A stretch of 64,000 bases of DNA from Candidatus Sumerlaeota bacterium (GTDB taxonomy: Bacteria > Sumerlaeota > Sumerlaeia > SLMS01 > JAHLLQ01), in assembly GCA_030156535.1 (NCBI GenBank), contig JASGMJ010000001.1:215535-279534 (forward strand). Reading direction: 5' to 3'. Shown here in pieces: positions 50,674 to 58,742 of the stretch. The position numbers were made by a program, and so were the translations under genes. The notes below the pieces were generated by a model. The model made no database searches. It was not told the origin of the DNA and saw nothing but the letters and a program-made list of their open reading frames with translations. Numbering within the stretch: the stretch's first letter is position 1; the number at the start of each line of letters is the position of its first letter.

Positions 50674-51594
50674 ATGTCCACAGCACTTCCAATTGATGTA
50701 CGTCCCGTCGTGGCGGAAGCCATTCTGGCGGGCAGGCCGGTGGTCGCACTGGAAACGACAGTGATGACGCATGGATTGCCGCGTCCGGCGGGGCTGGATT
50801 CCGCCCGTGACTGCGAGGAAATCGTGCGCGAGGCTGGCGCTGTCCCCGCCACGGTCGGTGTGATGCGGGGGCGCTTGGTCGTTGGCCTGCACAACGAGGA
50901 GCTGGCCGAACTTGCCAACTCGAACGAATCGGTGAAGGTGAATTTGGGCAACATTGCCGCGGCCATTGTGAAGGGCCAATACGGTGGGACCTCGGTTTCC
51001 ACGACGATTCTGGCGGCTCATCGCGCGGGGATCCGCGTGGTGGCAACGGGTGGCATCGGTGGTGTGCATCGCGGTTTCGGGGAAACGTTGGATATTTCGT
51101 CGGATCTGACGGCGATGCAGCACGCCAGCGTCGTCCTCGTTTCCGCCGGCGCGAAAAGCATTCTGGATGTGGCGGCCACGCGCGAGCAGCTCGAAACCCG
51201 GGGCATCCCCGTGATCGGCTTCCAAACGGATCACTTCCCCCTGTTCTTCTGCGGGGGAAGCGCCATTGGAGTGGACTGCCGGGCGGACTCTCCCAAAGAA
51301 GTGGCGGCCATTTACCGGACGCACCGGTCTCTGGGGTTCCCCGGCACGGTGCTGGCCGTCGCCGACCCGCCGGCGGCCGACGCGTTGCCGCACGACGTGC
51401 TGGAAGAGGCGGTCCGTGGTGCGCTTGGCGAGGCGGAGCGCCGCGGAATTTCCGGGCGGGCGCTGACGCCGTTTATCCTGGAGCGGGTGCAGCGCGCCAC
51501 CGAAGGCGCCAGCCTGCGCGCGAATCTTTCGCTGCTGAGGAACAACTGCCAGATCGCGGCCGAGATTGCGCGCGAGTTGGCCGCCTGCGGCTGA
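50674..51594 (+). CDS. psuG: Pseudouridine-5'-phosphate glycosidase
   Basis: Reversibly cleaves the C-glycosidic bond of pseudouridine 5'-phosphate to uracil and ribose 5-phosphate, the second step of pseudouridine catabolism. The 306-residue protein has the family's ALETTVMTHGLPRP start, AVPATVGVMRG, GIRVVATGGIGGVHRG, the Lys-containing SAGAKSILDV loop, GIPVIGFQTDHFPLFF and RALTPFILERV. ATG 50674 follows GGAGG with eight bases spacing; the upstream frame extension to 50596 is not family-like. A pseudouridine kinase (PsuK) gene is not adjacent in the window, although it usually is. The divergent neighbour is the gcv operon; it converges with mlaE. Confidence 0.95.
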   Translation: MSTALPIDVRPVVAEAILAGRPVVALETTVMTHGLPRPAGLDSARDCEEIVREAGAVPATVGVMRGRLVVGLHNEELAELANSNESVKVNLGNIAAAIVKGQYGGTSVSTTILAAHRAGIRVVATGGIGGVHRGFGETLDISSDLTAMQHASVVLVSAGAKSILDVAATREQLETRGIPVIGFQTDHFPLFFCGGSAIGVDCRADSPKEVAAIYRTHRSLGFPGTVLAVADPPAADALPHDVLEEAVRGALGEAERRGISGRALTPFILERVQRATEGASLRANLSLLRNNCQIAAEIARELAACG

Positions 51595-51687
51595 AGGTCA
51601 CCGTTCGGAAGACGTTACGAGCAATCGGGCCTCCGGCGGGTTTGGAGGTGCTCGCCGGACTTCGCCAGGATGTGCCGAATCACGGGC

Positions 51688-52494
51688 TCAACTCAAATTC
51701 GGAGATAGCACAAGGAACCAGCGGGTCATGATGAAATTGAGCAGAAGAATAAGCATCAGCGTCACGACCACGGAAGTAGTCGTGGCTCGGCCGACGCCCT
51801 CCGCGCCTCCGTGCGTGTTGTAGCCGAAGTAGCATCCCACCAGCGCGATGATATTGCCAAAGACGACAGTCTTGCCGAGACCGAAGTAGACGTCGGACAG
51901 GTACGCGAACTTCTTGGAGACTTCGTAGTACTCCTGCGGATGAATCAAGAGGCCGGACCATGCCACGATGGTGCCGCCGCCGAAAGCAGCAAAGAGGCAG
52001 AAGATTGCGATCAGTGGCAGCAGCAGAGTGGCCGCCAGCATTCGGGGAGCGATCAGATAGCGGAATGGATCGACGTTGAGAATCTCCATCGCGTCGATCT
52101 GCTCGGTCACGCGCATACTGCCCATTTCCGCAGTGATCGAGGCGGCCACGCGCGAACCGACCACGAAGGCGATGAAGACCGGAATCATCTCGCGGGCATT
52201 GGCGATGAAGGCAATGGCGGGGACGTAGCTCTTCGCGCCGAACTTGTTGAGCTGAACGCCTGTCTGGAGAACACCGACGAGGCCGACGAACAAGGCCGTC
52301 ATGATGGCGATGGGCAGCGAGCGCACGCCAATCGCCATCGCCTGGTCCATGATGAGACGGTAGTCCCATGGCGGGCTCACGCAACTCCACCATGAGCGGA
52401 AGGCAAAGCGCGAAAGGGCACCGGTTCCCCGCAGGAAGCGGAGAATCTGGGCGCCGAAAGCTTCGGCGAACGTGTTGTTAAAGTAGCGGAGCAT
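51688..52494 (-). CDS. mlaE: MlaE-family ABC transporter permease
   Basis: Inner-membrane permease of 268 residues for MCE/Mla-type lipid transport between inner and outer membranes. Five to six hydrophobic segments are visible. The diagnostic region ARVAASITAEMGSMRVTEQIDAMEILNVDP (for example ITAEMGSMRVTEQIDA) is the conserved EQ-loop-type segment of MlaE/TGD1 proteins, and the N-terminal WDYRLIMDQAMAIGVRSLPI region is also typical. ATG 52494 is preferred; further upstream the frame overlaps the acyltransferase end region. The usual partners, the MlaF ATPase and MlaD MCE protein, are absent on this strand, because the next gene downstream, psuG, is convergent. An LpxL-like acyltransferase is upstream. 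Partners must be encoded elsewhere. Confidence 0.92.
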   Translation of the reverse strand: MLRYFNNTFAEAFGAQILRFLRGTGALSRFAFRSWWSCVSPPWDYRLIMDQAMAIGVRSLPIAIMTALFVGLVGVLQTGVQLNKFGAKSYVPAIAFIANAREMIPVFIAFVVGSRVAASITAEMGSMRVTEQIDAMEILNVDPFRYLIAPRMLAATLLLPLIAIFCLFAAFGGGTIVAWSGLLIHPQEYYEVSKKFAYLSDVYFGLGKTVVFGNIIALVGCYFGYNTHGGAEGVGRATTTSVVVTLMLILLLNFIMTRWFLVLSPNLS

Positions 52495-52597
52495 CCTGGT
52501 GGCTGACGTCCCTGCGATGATCTGGGGCAACTGGGGACCAAGGGGTGAGCAAGGGCAAGCGGTGAGTCTGGCGACCGGTTCCGTTTTCCCCCGCAAC

Positions 52598-53596
52598 TCA
52601 GGCCGACGATGCCGCGCGCCGCCTGGCGGCCTCGCGTTTGCGCGCCCGCGAGCGCTGCTTGCGGGCCACGGCTTCCGGGGTCGTTTTCCAACGCCGGTGA
52701 AACCAGAAGTACTGGGCGGGGTAGAGGCGGACGAGATCCTCGATGCTGGCGGTGATGCGCTGGGTCAGATGGAGTACCTGCTCCTCGCGCGTCCCCTCCG
52801 GAATGGTGGCGGGGTCGATGACTTCTCCGATGACAAAGCGATGCCGTGTTGGTCCCAGCCGAATCAAATGCCCGGGAAAAATGAGCGCGTTGGACTTGAG
52901 AGCGATCAGAGCCGGTGCGGCCGTGGTGGAGGCAGGATGCCCGAAATAAGGAACGAACACCCCGGCATGCCCCATGTCCTGATCGACGAAGAAGTGAACG
53001 GCACGGCCCGCACGGAAGGCCTTGAAGACGGCGCGCGGCGTGTTCGTGTTGGTTTTGTCGGAGCCCGCCCAGATGATCTGGAGGCCCTGGCGCTCGCGGC
53101 TGGTGCGGACATCTTCCTGAACGAGGCGATTGTGCAGGGGCTTGGCCAGGGTGGTGACCGGGAATTTGTGAGCTCCAAAGGCGCCGGCCATTTCCCAGTT
53201 TCCCAGGTGCCCACCAATGGAGATGACAGGGCGGTCGCCCTCGATGGCGGCAAGCAGGCGGTCGAGGCCGTCCGTCTCGACCACGCGGTCGAGAATCCAC
53301 TCGGGCTGGCCGTAGCGCAGATAGGCGGATTCGACGGCAAGAAGGCAGAGCGACTTGTAGGCTTCAAGAAAGAGGCGGCGCTTTTCCTGGCGGTCAAGTG
53401 AATCGCCGAAGGCGAGATCGATGTTCGCCCGAACAACTCGGCCACGAATGGGGAGCAGGCGCCCGATCAGGATGCCGAGCAGCATCGCCAGATTCACCCC
53501 CAAAGCAGTGGGGAGAAGGGCGATCACGCGGCCCAAAACATGCATGGCCAGAAACTCCGCACGATGGCGGAAGGTGGGTTTGTCGGGAACAGTCAA
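52598..53596 (-). CDS. LpxL/HtrB-like lysophospholipid/lipid A acyltransferase
   Basis: A 332-residue membrane-associated acyltransferase of the LPLAT/LpxL family, which adds secondary acyl chains to lipid A or acylates related glycolipids. The H-x4-D/E catalytic motif is His130 and Glu135 in GGHLGNWE. Other landmarks are an N-terminal hydrophobic segment, GRVVRANIDLAFGDS, FFVDQDMGHAGVFVPYFG and the C-terminal PAQYFWFHRRWKT, which is characteristic of LpxL. The tail is Arg/Lys/Ala-rich. It is 103 bp upstream of mlaE on the same strand, so outer-membrane lipid synthesis and trafficking may be co-expressed. Lipid A is the likely but unproven acceptor; the presence of LpxL implies a lipopolysaccharide-type outer membrane. 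Confidence 0.9.
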   Translation of the reverse strand: MTVPDKPTFRHRAEFLAMHVLGRVIALLPTALGVNLAMLLGILIGRLLPIRGRVVRANIDLAFGDSLDRQEKRRLFLEAYKSLCLLAVESAYLRYGQPEWILDRVVETDGLDRLLAAIEGDRPVISIGGHLGNWEMAGAFGAHKFPVTTLAKPLHNRLVQEDVRTSRERQGLQIIWAGSDKTNTNTPRAVFKAFRAGRAVHFFVDQDMGHAGVFVPYFGHPASTTAAPALIALKSNALIFPGHLIRLGPTRHRFVIGEVIDPATIPEGTREEQVLHLTQRITASIEDLVRLYPAQYFWFHRRWKTTPEAVARKQRSRARKREAARRRAASSA

Positions 53597-53695
53597 GACG
53601 CGTTGTCCTCCCCATTGACGTCGTCGGGGAGCGGCACCCTGCCCGCAGGTATCTGAGCAAAGTTCAGGGGAATTCCTGAAGACAGCGTCACGGGC

Positions 53696-54424
53696 TTAGA
53701 GGTTCTGCAATTCCTGCAAGTGCTTCTGGGCGCGTTCGACGTGCTTCTGATCGCCGCGCGACTGACTGAGGGTCAGAACCCGCTCCCACTGCTCGATGGC
53801 CTGCTTTTGCCACTGGGGCTTCTTCTCGTAGACGATGGCGAGATTGTTGATGGCGGGCAGGTACTCGGGGTCGATTTCCAGAACGTCGGTATAGCACTGG
53901 GCGGCGCGCTCGTAGTCGCGTTGGCGCATGAAATCGACTGCGGTCTTGCAAAGCTGGTCGATTCGTTCGCGGGGTGTGGAGGCTGCTGGGGCGGTGGGTG
54001 GGGCTTGGAAAGCAGGGCCACCACCGGCCGTTGCATCGTGGGCCGAGGACCCACTGTCGTCTCCTGAAATCAGAAAGGCGGGTTTGGCGAGGCTGTCGAG
54101 AATCGCTTCAGCTTCCTTGCCCGTAATAATTTCGAAAATGGAGTCGAGCTTGGAAACGACAAGGATGTCGCTGACGTTCTTGGAGGGCGACAGCAGGGAG
54201 AGTGTCGCCCGGTTCTTGTTCGATGTCACCTTCATGCCGACGAGGGCACCGAGTCCGGCGCTGTCGATGAAGTCAACCTTCGAGAGGTCGAGCGAAACCT
54301 TGTTGATGCCGGGGGAGATTCGGCTGATAACCGACCCCTTAAGGCGATCACACTCGTCAAGGACGACACGCCCTGCGAGCTGCACGAGAAGTTTATCCTG
54401 ATTCTGGTAGATGAGAATTTCCAT
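53696..54424 (-). CDS. STAS anti-sigma-factor-antagonist domain fused to TPR repeats
   Basis: A 242-residue protein. Residues 1-105 form a STAS domain of the SpoIIAA/RsbV kind: LVQLAGRVVLDE, then SLDLSKVDFIDSAGLGALVGMK with the phospho-acceptor candidate Ser55, and a C-terminal helix near SKLDSIFEI. An Ala/Pro/Gly-rich linker (about 115-150) leads to a TPR domain (about 155-240) with RDYERAAQCYTDVLEIDPEYLPAINNLA-type repeats. STAS proteins are partners of anti-sigma kinases in partner-switching; here no kinase or PP2C phosphatase is nearby. It lies between the PilO-like gene and the acyltransferase, 99-101 bp from each. The fusion could recruit a partner-switch to an envelope complex; the role is inference. 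Confidence 0.87.
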   Translation of the reverse strand: MEILIYQNQDKLLVQLAGRVVLDECDRLKGSVISRISPGINKVSLDLSKVDFIDSAGLGALVGMKVTSNKNRATLSLLSPSKNVSDILVVSKLDSIFEIITGKEAEAILDSLAKPAFLISGDDSGSSAHDATAGGGPAFQAPPTAPAASTPRERIDQLCKTAVDFMRQRDYERAAQCYTDVLEIDPEYLPAINNLAIVYEKKPQWQKQAIEQWERVLTLSQSRGDQKHVERAQKHLQELQNL

Positions 54425-54525
54425 ATCTCTGCGTCCGATTCCCTCGGTTCGTTGAGATCTCGCCGTGCATTGCTGCCTGGGTACTTTCAGTGAAACCGCC
54501 CCGGCTGGGTCTATTCGTTTCTTCT

Positions 54526-56103
54526 CTACGGGTTACTTGGTGCTTCCGTGACGGACGCATCAGGTTGATTGCCAGCAGCGGGCTCGGGGCTTTCCGGAGC
54601 GGGTGCCGCAAATCCTTCGGCTTCGGCGAGTTCCGAGGCGCCTGGCTTGGTGGCGATCTCGCGCTTCTTGGCTTCAAGACTTGTGATGGCGTCGTGAATT
54701 TCCTGCCTTGTCGGGGTCATTTCGTTGGCTGGAATATCGCCAAAGGGTGAGTAATAGCTGAGCACTTTGACGACGATCGTTGCACCGACGAGGCCTTCCT
54801 GCTGAGGCAACGCCACGAGGTCGATCTTATCGATCGCGTAGGTCTTCCTCACGTGGGTCAATTCATAGAGAAAGGCCATCATGTTGGAGTTGGAGGCGGT
54901 AAGCTGGATTTCGATGGGAACCGCCGTTGCGACGATGTCCTTTTCCTCCTCCACTACTGGAGCTCCACCGGGCATGCCCATCATCATCATTGATGGGTCC
55001 ATCATCATCATCATGGGGTCGCCCATCATTGATGGATCGCCCATGCCAAAGTTCATCATGTCCATGTTCATCTCGTCGCCTGCCATACCCGTAGGGTCTG
55101 CGGCGGCATCGTCTTCCTCTTCCTCGGGGGGCGGCCAAGTGATGTCGCGGGCATCCCACATCTTCACGTGGCGGATTTCGGCGACCTTGTGCTTGATGGC
55201 GAGATCAACGATGTCCTGGAGAGCGACTGACTGCTTGTAGAGATTGAAGAGAACGGAATCTTCCCAATCGAGCCGGAACAAGTCCCACAGCCGGCGATTG
55301 TATTCCATTTCAGTCCTGAGCCCGCCGAGCTCCTCCTTGGGGACTTCCTTTTTGACGAGGTCAATGCGGTTGAGGGTGTAGAATATGGACGGCAGTTCCC
55401 CGACGTTTTCCTTGATCTGATCGCGGTTGCGGAGATTGCCCAGTCCTGGAGGGGTCTGCGCAAGGCGCGGATTAATTCGGGCGAGGTACTGTGCCTGGGC
55501 GGGAGGAAGGATGTTCAGTCCGATAACATACAGCTGTGTGGCGTAGTTGAACTCCTGCTCCTGATAGAGACGGGACTCGGCGGTAAGCTGTTCGAGAAGG
55601 GCATCGGTGTCCTGGAGCTTGCGGACGAGATCGCTGACGGCCGTCCCTGTCTGGTTCACGGTCTCCGGAAATTCTTCGAGAAGGTTCCAGGATTGGGTCC
55701 GGTTCAGGAAAGTGAGATTCGTGCCTGCTTCGCCGCCGTTCTTGGCCTGGAGCTCATGCAGCATGTCCCAAAGGATAAGAAGCTGCTCTTCCTTCTGGGC
55801 CTGACTTTCTTCCGGTGTGGTGGTGACGGCGGCGAAGGGATCAGGATTTTCGAGATTGGCATCGCGCAACAGCTCGTAGAACTGGATCTCCCGGTTGATC
55901 GTTTCGTACTCAAATCGAAAGATGTCAGCCCATGCCTTGGGCTTGCCGAGCTGGTTGAGCTCGTTACGGATGCTTTCGTAATTGGACTTGGCCGCCATGT
56001 ATTCGGTGGCGCGCTGACGGAAGACGAGAAAGTGCAGCCCGGCAATGATGCCGAGGGCCAGGAGCACAATGATGACGATCTTTCCGCTTTTGTTGGCTGT
56101 CAT
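54526..56103 (-). CDS. PilO-like pilus/secretion inner-membrane protein with Met-rich insert
   Basis: A 525-residue bitopic protein: short cytoplasmic tail, one membrane helix at about 8-27 (IVIIVLLALGIIAGLHFLVF), a coiled-coil region (35-180), and a C-terminal alpha/beta domain of the PilO/GspM ferredoxin-like type (about 385-455, with VPIEIQLTASNSNMMAFLYEL and YAIDKIDLVALP). In type IV pili and type II secretion such proteins form the inner-membrane alignment complex; Amuc_1100 of Akkermansia is a relative by architecture. An acidic patch EEEEDD (327-332) and a Met-rich stretch (340-377, 18 Met in 38) separate the halves. The tail is Pro/Glu/Ala-rich. No PilN, PilM or PilP gene is next to it; STAS-TPR follows 101 bp downstream. 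Confidence 0.78.
   Translation of the reverse strand: MTANKSGKIVIIVLLALGIIAGLHFLVFRQRATEYMAAKSNYESIRNELNQLGKPKAWADIFRFEYETINREIQFYELLRDANLENPDPFAAVTTTPEESQAQKEEQLLILWDMLHELQAKNGGEAGTNLTFLNRTQSWNLLEEFPETVNQTGTAVSDLVRKLQDTDALLEQLTAESRLYQEQEFNYATQLYVIGLNILPPAQAQYLARINPRLAQTPPGLGNLRNRDQIKENVGELPSIFYTLNRIDLVKKEVPKEELGGLRTEMEYNRRLWDLFRLDWEDSVLFNLYKQSVALQDIVDLAIKHKVAEIRHVKMWDARDITWPPPEEEEDDAAADPTGMAGDEMNMDMMNFGMGDPSMMGDPMMMMMDPSMMMMGMPGGAPVVEEEKDIVATAVPIEIQLTASNSNMMAFLYELTHVRKTYAIDKIDLVALPQQEGLVGATIVVKVLSYYSPFGDIPANEMTPTRQEIHDAITSLEAKKREIATKPGASELAEAEGFAAPAPESPEPAAGNQPDASVTEAPSNP
54973..55086. repeat. CAT/ATG-rich microsatellite coding the Met-rich insert
   Basis: Within the PilO-like gene the minus strand reads mostly ATG codons; on the plus strand this is runs of CAT, including CATCATCATCAT near 55000-55015 with imperfect copies separated by GGGTCC or GGGTCG. 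It encodes 18 methionines in 38 residues. Triplet repeats like this can expand or contract without breaking the frame, so copy number may vary between strains. Confidence 0.75.
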
Positions 56104-56438
56104 TTAGAGAAAACCCCACATCCCGGTGAACGCAATTCGGCCACACGCGATCCCGATCCCCGCCATGCTCTTTCGGGTGCTCATCGTGTCAACCGAAATG
56201 GTTCTGCCTGCAGTTGGCGTTGCTGGGGATAGCGCTCCCGGCGGACTTCGGCCGGACCATCTTTTGGCCCAACGGGCGAAACGGTATGTACTGCCGGGGG
56301 GAATGTGAAGGGAAAAGGAGCGCTCGCCTCCCCGGTGGCACCGGGATTTTTCGTTGCCGCGAGAGGAGGCTGGACTTCTGATCGCCCCATGACCCGCCGG
56401 AAAGCCCGCCGGGCGAATTCCAGCAATGCGAGGCATCC
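56104..56438. other. Divergent intergenic region with one terminator-like hairpin
   Basis: 335 bp between the PilO-like gene (minus) and the FG-GAP gene (plus), so it should hold two divergent promoters. CCCGGT (56331-56336) and ACCGGG (56340-56345) around GGC form a small hairpin followed by ATTTTT (56346-56351) on the plus strand, resembling a rho-independent terminator. No plus-strand gene precedes it, so it may be an attenuator or the end of a small RNA, or chance. Open frames here are short and unconvincing. Confidence 0.4.
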
Positions 56439-58727
56439 ATGCGCCGTTTCGCTGCTTCTTTGCTTTTTGCTTCCATTCTGACCCTTCCGGCCTCCCTGGG
56501 TGCTCAGGCCACCGGCGATGCAGCCGCCCAGCCCCTTTTCGGCCTTGCAGGTCCCAACCTGTTCGAAAGCCACCGTCGCGCTTCAAACCTGACAGTCGCC
56601 GATTTGAATGGCGACGGACTCCCCGACATCGCCACGGTTTCCAACGATGAAGGCGTCCTTCGCCTTCTCTATGGCCAGCCGGAGAAAGACGCTTCCTCCG
56701 CTTTCAAATCGGAGGAGGTAACGCTCGACCGCATCGTGAGCTCAATGGTGGCCACCGACGTCAATGGCGACGGGCGGATGGACCTGGTGCTGGCGGGCTC
56801 TCCGCCCAGTCTCTCGATCATGTACCAGAGCGAGGACGGTCGCCTGCAAAAGGGCGAGACGAAGGACCTGGATGCCGAACGGCTTGTTCTGGGCGATCTG
56901 ACGAACGACGGGCGCGACGACCTGCTGATCGTCGACGGCACGCGGTTCGACATCCTGCCCTCGCGCGCCCGCGATCTTTCGCTCGAACCTTCACGGACCT
57001 TCTTCGCAGCCGAGGATCTTTCCTCCCGCCCGCGCATCGCCGATCTGAACGGCGACGGGCGCAACGACCTGCTTTACTCACCCGCCACCAGCAACGAGCG
57101 CCTGATCGTGCGCCTGCAAAGCCCGGAAGGCGACTTCCCCTCCGAGGTCTCGATCCCCACCGGCCAGCTTCGTCTGTTCGACACCCTCCCGGGCAAGGGG
57201 GGCGACCTCGTGGCCGCCATCCACGGGACAACCCGCCAACTGGTGCTCCTGGAGTTGGAGGAACCGATCATTGCAAAGGACGCCGGCCTGGTCCCAAGCG
57301 CCCCACACGTGGTCGGCCTGGACCCCGATACCTACGCTGACAACTCCCTGCCTGTGGTGGCCGACTTCGACGGTGACGGGCGTGACGATCTTGCCGTGGC
57401 ACTTCCCGGTGCGCCGTCGCTTCGCCTGCTGCGGCAAACACGCACGGGCGGCCTGGCCCCGCGTCAGTTGCCAGCCCTGGAAGACATTCGCCAAGCCGTT
57501 GCCTGGAAGGGCGAGGCGGGAAAGCCGACGCCACTGCTCGTTCTCAGCGGCAAGGAGAAGACTCTGGCTATTGCCCGCATCGACCCCGAGAACCCCGCCC
57601 GCCTGCAATTCCCCGATCCCCTGTCCTTGCAAGGCGAACCCTTGGCCATGACGGCGGCGCAGTTCGGCAGGCAACAGAAGCCCACTCTTGCCACCGTGGA
57701 AAAGACGGGCGACGAAGTCCGTGTGATGGCCTACCCGAATTTCGATCCGGCGAAGAGCGGTACGCTTCAGGGCGAGAAGCTCCTTGATCTCAAGGGCAAC
57801 AAGGACGCTCCGCAAAGCATGGAGGCACTCGACTTCAATGGCGATGGCACTGACGAGCTGTTGCTCCTCTTTGAATTCGACAAGCCCGTTGTGCTGGAAA
57901 AGAAGGCAGGGCAATGGGCTATCCGCGACACGGCCGGAGTTCTGGGTGGATTGCTTGACCAGGTAAAGCCGCGCCAAATCTTCCCCGTACAACTGGAAGA
58001 GAAGCAGCCCCCTGCCGTCTTTGTTCTCAAGGAGCAGTACGGCCGCGTCTTCCGTCTCGACGAAAAGGGCGAAGTGGAGTTCCTGCACCAGTTCAATGCG
58101 AAGAACCGCCGCGCCCGCCTGTCCGCCGCGTGCACGGGAAACTTCAGCGGGAACGGCACCCTGGAGTTCGCACTCTACGACCGGACGAACAAGGTCGTGA
58201 CGCTCTTCGGCAAGGCGAAGGAAGAGGGCGCCTACGAGCAGATCGCGGAGATCGAGGCAGGCGACGCCGCCTTCCAGGCCGTCGTGGCCACCGACCTCGA
58301 CGGCGACGGCCGCGACGATCTCGTCCTTGTCGGCTCCGACCGCATCGTGATCGTCTACATGCGGGCGATCGTCGGAAGCTTCCAGGCCGTTGCGAGCGTG
58401 GAAACAAGGACGGAAGAGGGGGGCTACGGCTACCTGAAGCCGCTCACCCTCTCACGCGCCGGACGCCAGGAAATCGCCTGCGTGGAAATGAAGGAGAACG
58501 CCCTGGAGTTCTTCGACTTCGTGCGCGAGCGCAAGGAAACCCGCCTCGACCGCGTCTATGCCTTCCGCGTCTTTGACAGCGAATCATCCGTGGCGCGCCG
58601 GGTGAATCTCGACGCTTCGCCCGAGCCCCGCGAACTTGCGACGGCCGATTTCAACGAGGACGGCAAGCTCGATCTCGTCGCCCTCGTTCACGACATGGTG
58701 ATCGTCTACTACCAGAAGGCAGACTGA
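56439..58727 (+). CDS. Exported FG-GAP/VCBS repeat beta-propeller protein
   Basis: A 762-residue secreted protein. Signal peptide MRRFAASLLFASILTLPASLGAQA with a cleavage site near residue 23. Then repeated FG-GAP/VCBS units with the calcium-binding motif D-x-N/D-G-D-G: DLNGDGLPDI, DVNGDGRMDLV, DLNGDGRNDLL, DFDGDGRDDLA, DFNGDGTDELL, DLDGDGRDDLV and DFNEDGKLDLVA. These form one or two integrin-like propellers that often mediate adhesion or protein binding outside the cell. No catalytic domain or C-terminal sorting motif was recognised. It is divergent from the PilO-like gene and convergent with the PBP4 gene, 15 bp away. A similar but damaged protein lies at 61906. Confidence 0.88.
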   Translation: MRRFAASLLFASILTLPASLGAQATGDAAAQPLFGLAGPNLFESHRRASNLTVADLNGDGLPDIATVSNDEGVLRLLYGQPEKDASSAFKSEEVTLDRIVSSMVATDVNGDGRMDLVLAGSPPSLSIMYQSEDGRLQKGETKDLDAERLVLGDLTNDGRDDLLIVDGTRFDILPSRARDLSLEPSRTFFAAEDLSSRPRIADLNGDGRNDLLYSPATSNERLIVRLQSPEGDFPSEVSIPTGQLRLFDTLPGKGGDLVAAIHGTTRQLVLLELEEPIIAKDAGLVPSAPHVVGLDPDTYADNSLPVVADFDGDGRDDLAVALPGAPSLRLLRQTRTGGLAPRQLPALEDIRQAVAWKGEAGKPTPLLVLSGKEKTLAIARIDPENPARLQFPDPLSLQGEPLAMTAAQFGRQQKPTLATVEKTGDEVRVMAYPNFDPAKSGTLQGEKLLDLKGNKDAPQSMEALDFNGDGTDELLLLFEFDKPVVLEKKAGQWAIRDTAGVLGGLLDQVKPRQIFPVQLEEKQPPAVFVLKEQYGRVFRLDEKGEVEFLHQFNAKNRRARLSAACTGNFSGNGTLEFALYDRTNKVVTLFGKAKEEGAYEQIAEIEAGDAAFQAVVATDLDGDGRDDLVLVGSDRIVIVYMRAIVGSFQAVASVETRTEEGGYGYLKPLTLSRAGRQEIACVEMKENALEFFDFVRERKETRLDRVYAFRVFDSESSVARRVNLDASPEPRELATADFNEDGKLDLVALVHDMVIVYYQKAD

Positions 58728-58742
58728 TTTCCGGCGCGCGAG

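Noticed and set aside
51632..51659. Inverted repeat TCCGGCG/CGCCGGA between convergent psuG and mlaE as a terminator
   Set aside because: Loop of 14 nt and no U-tract on either strand; only weak support.
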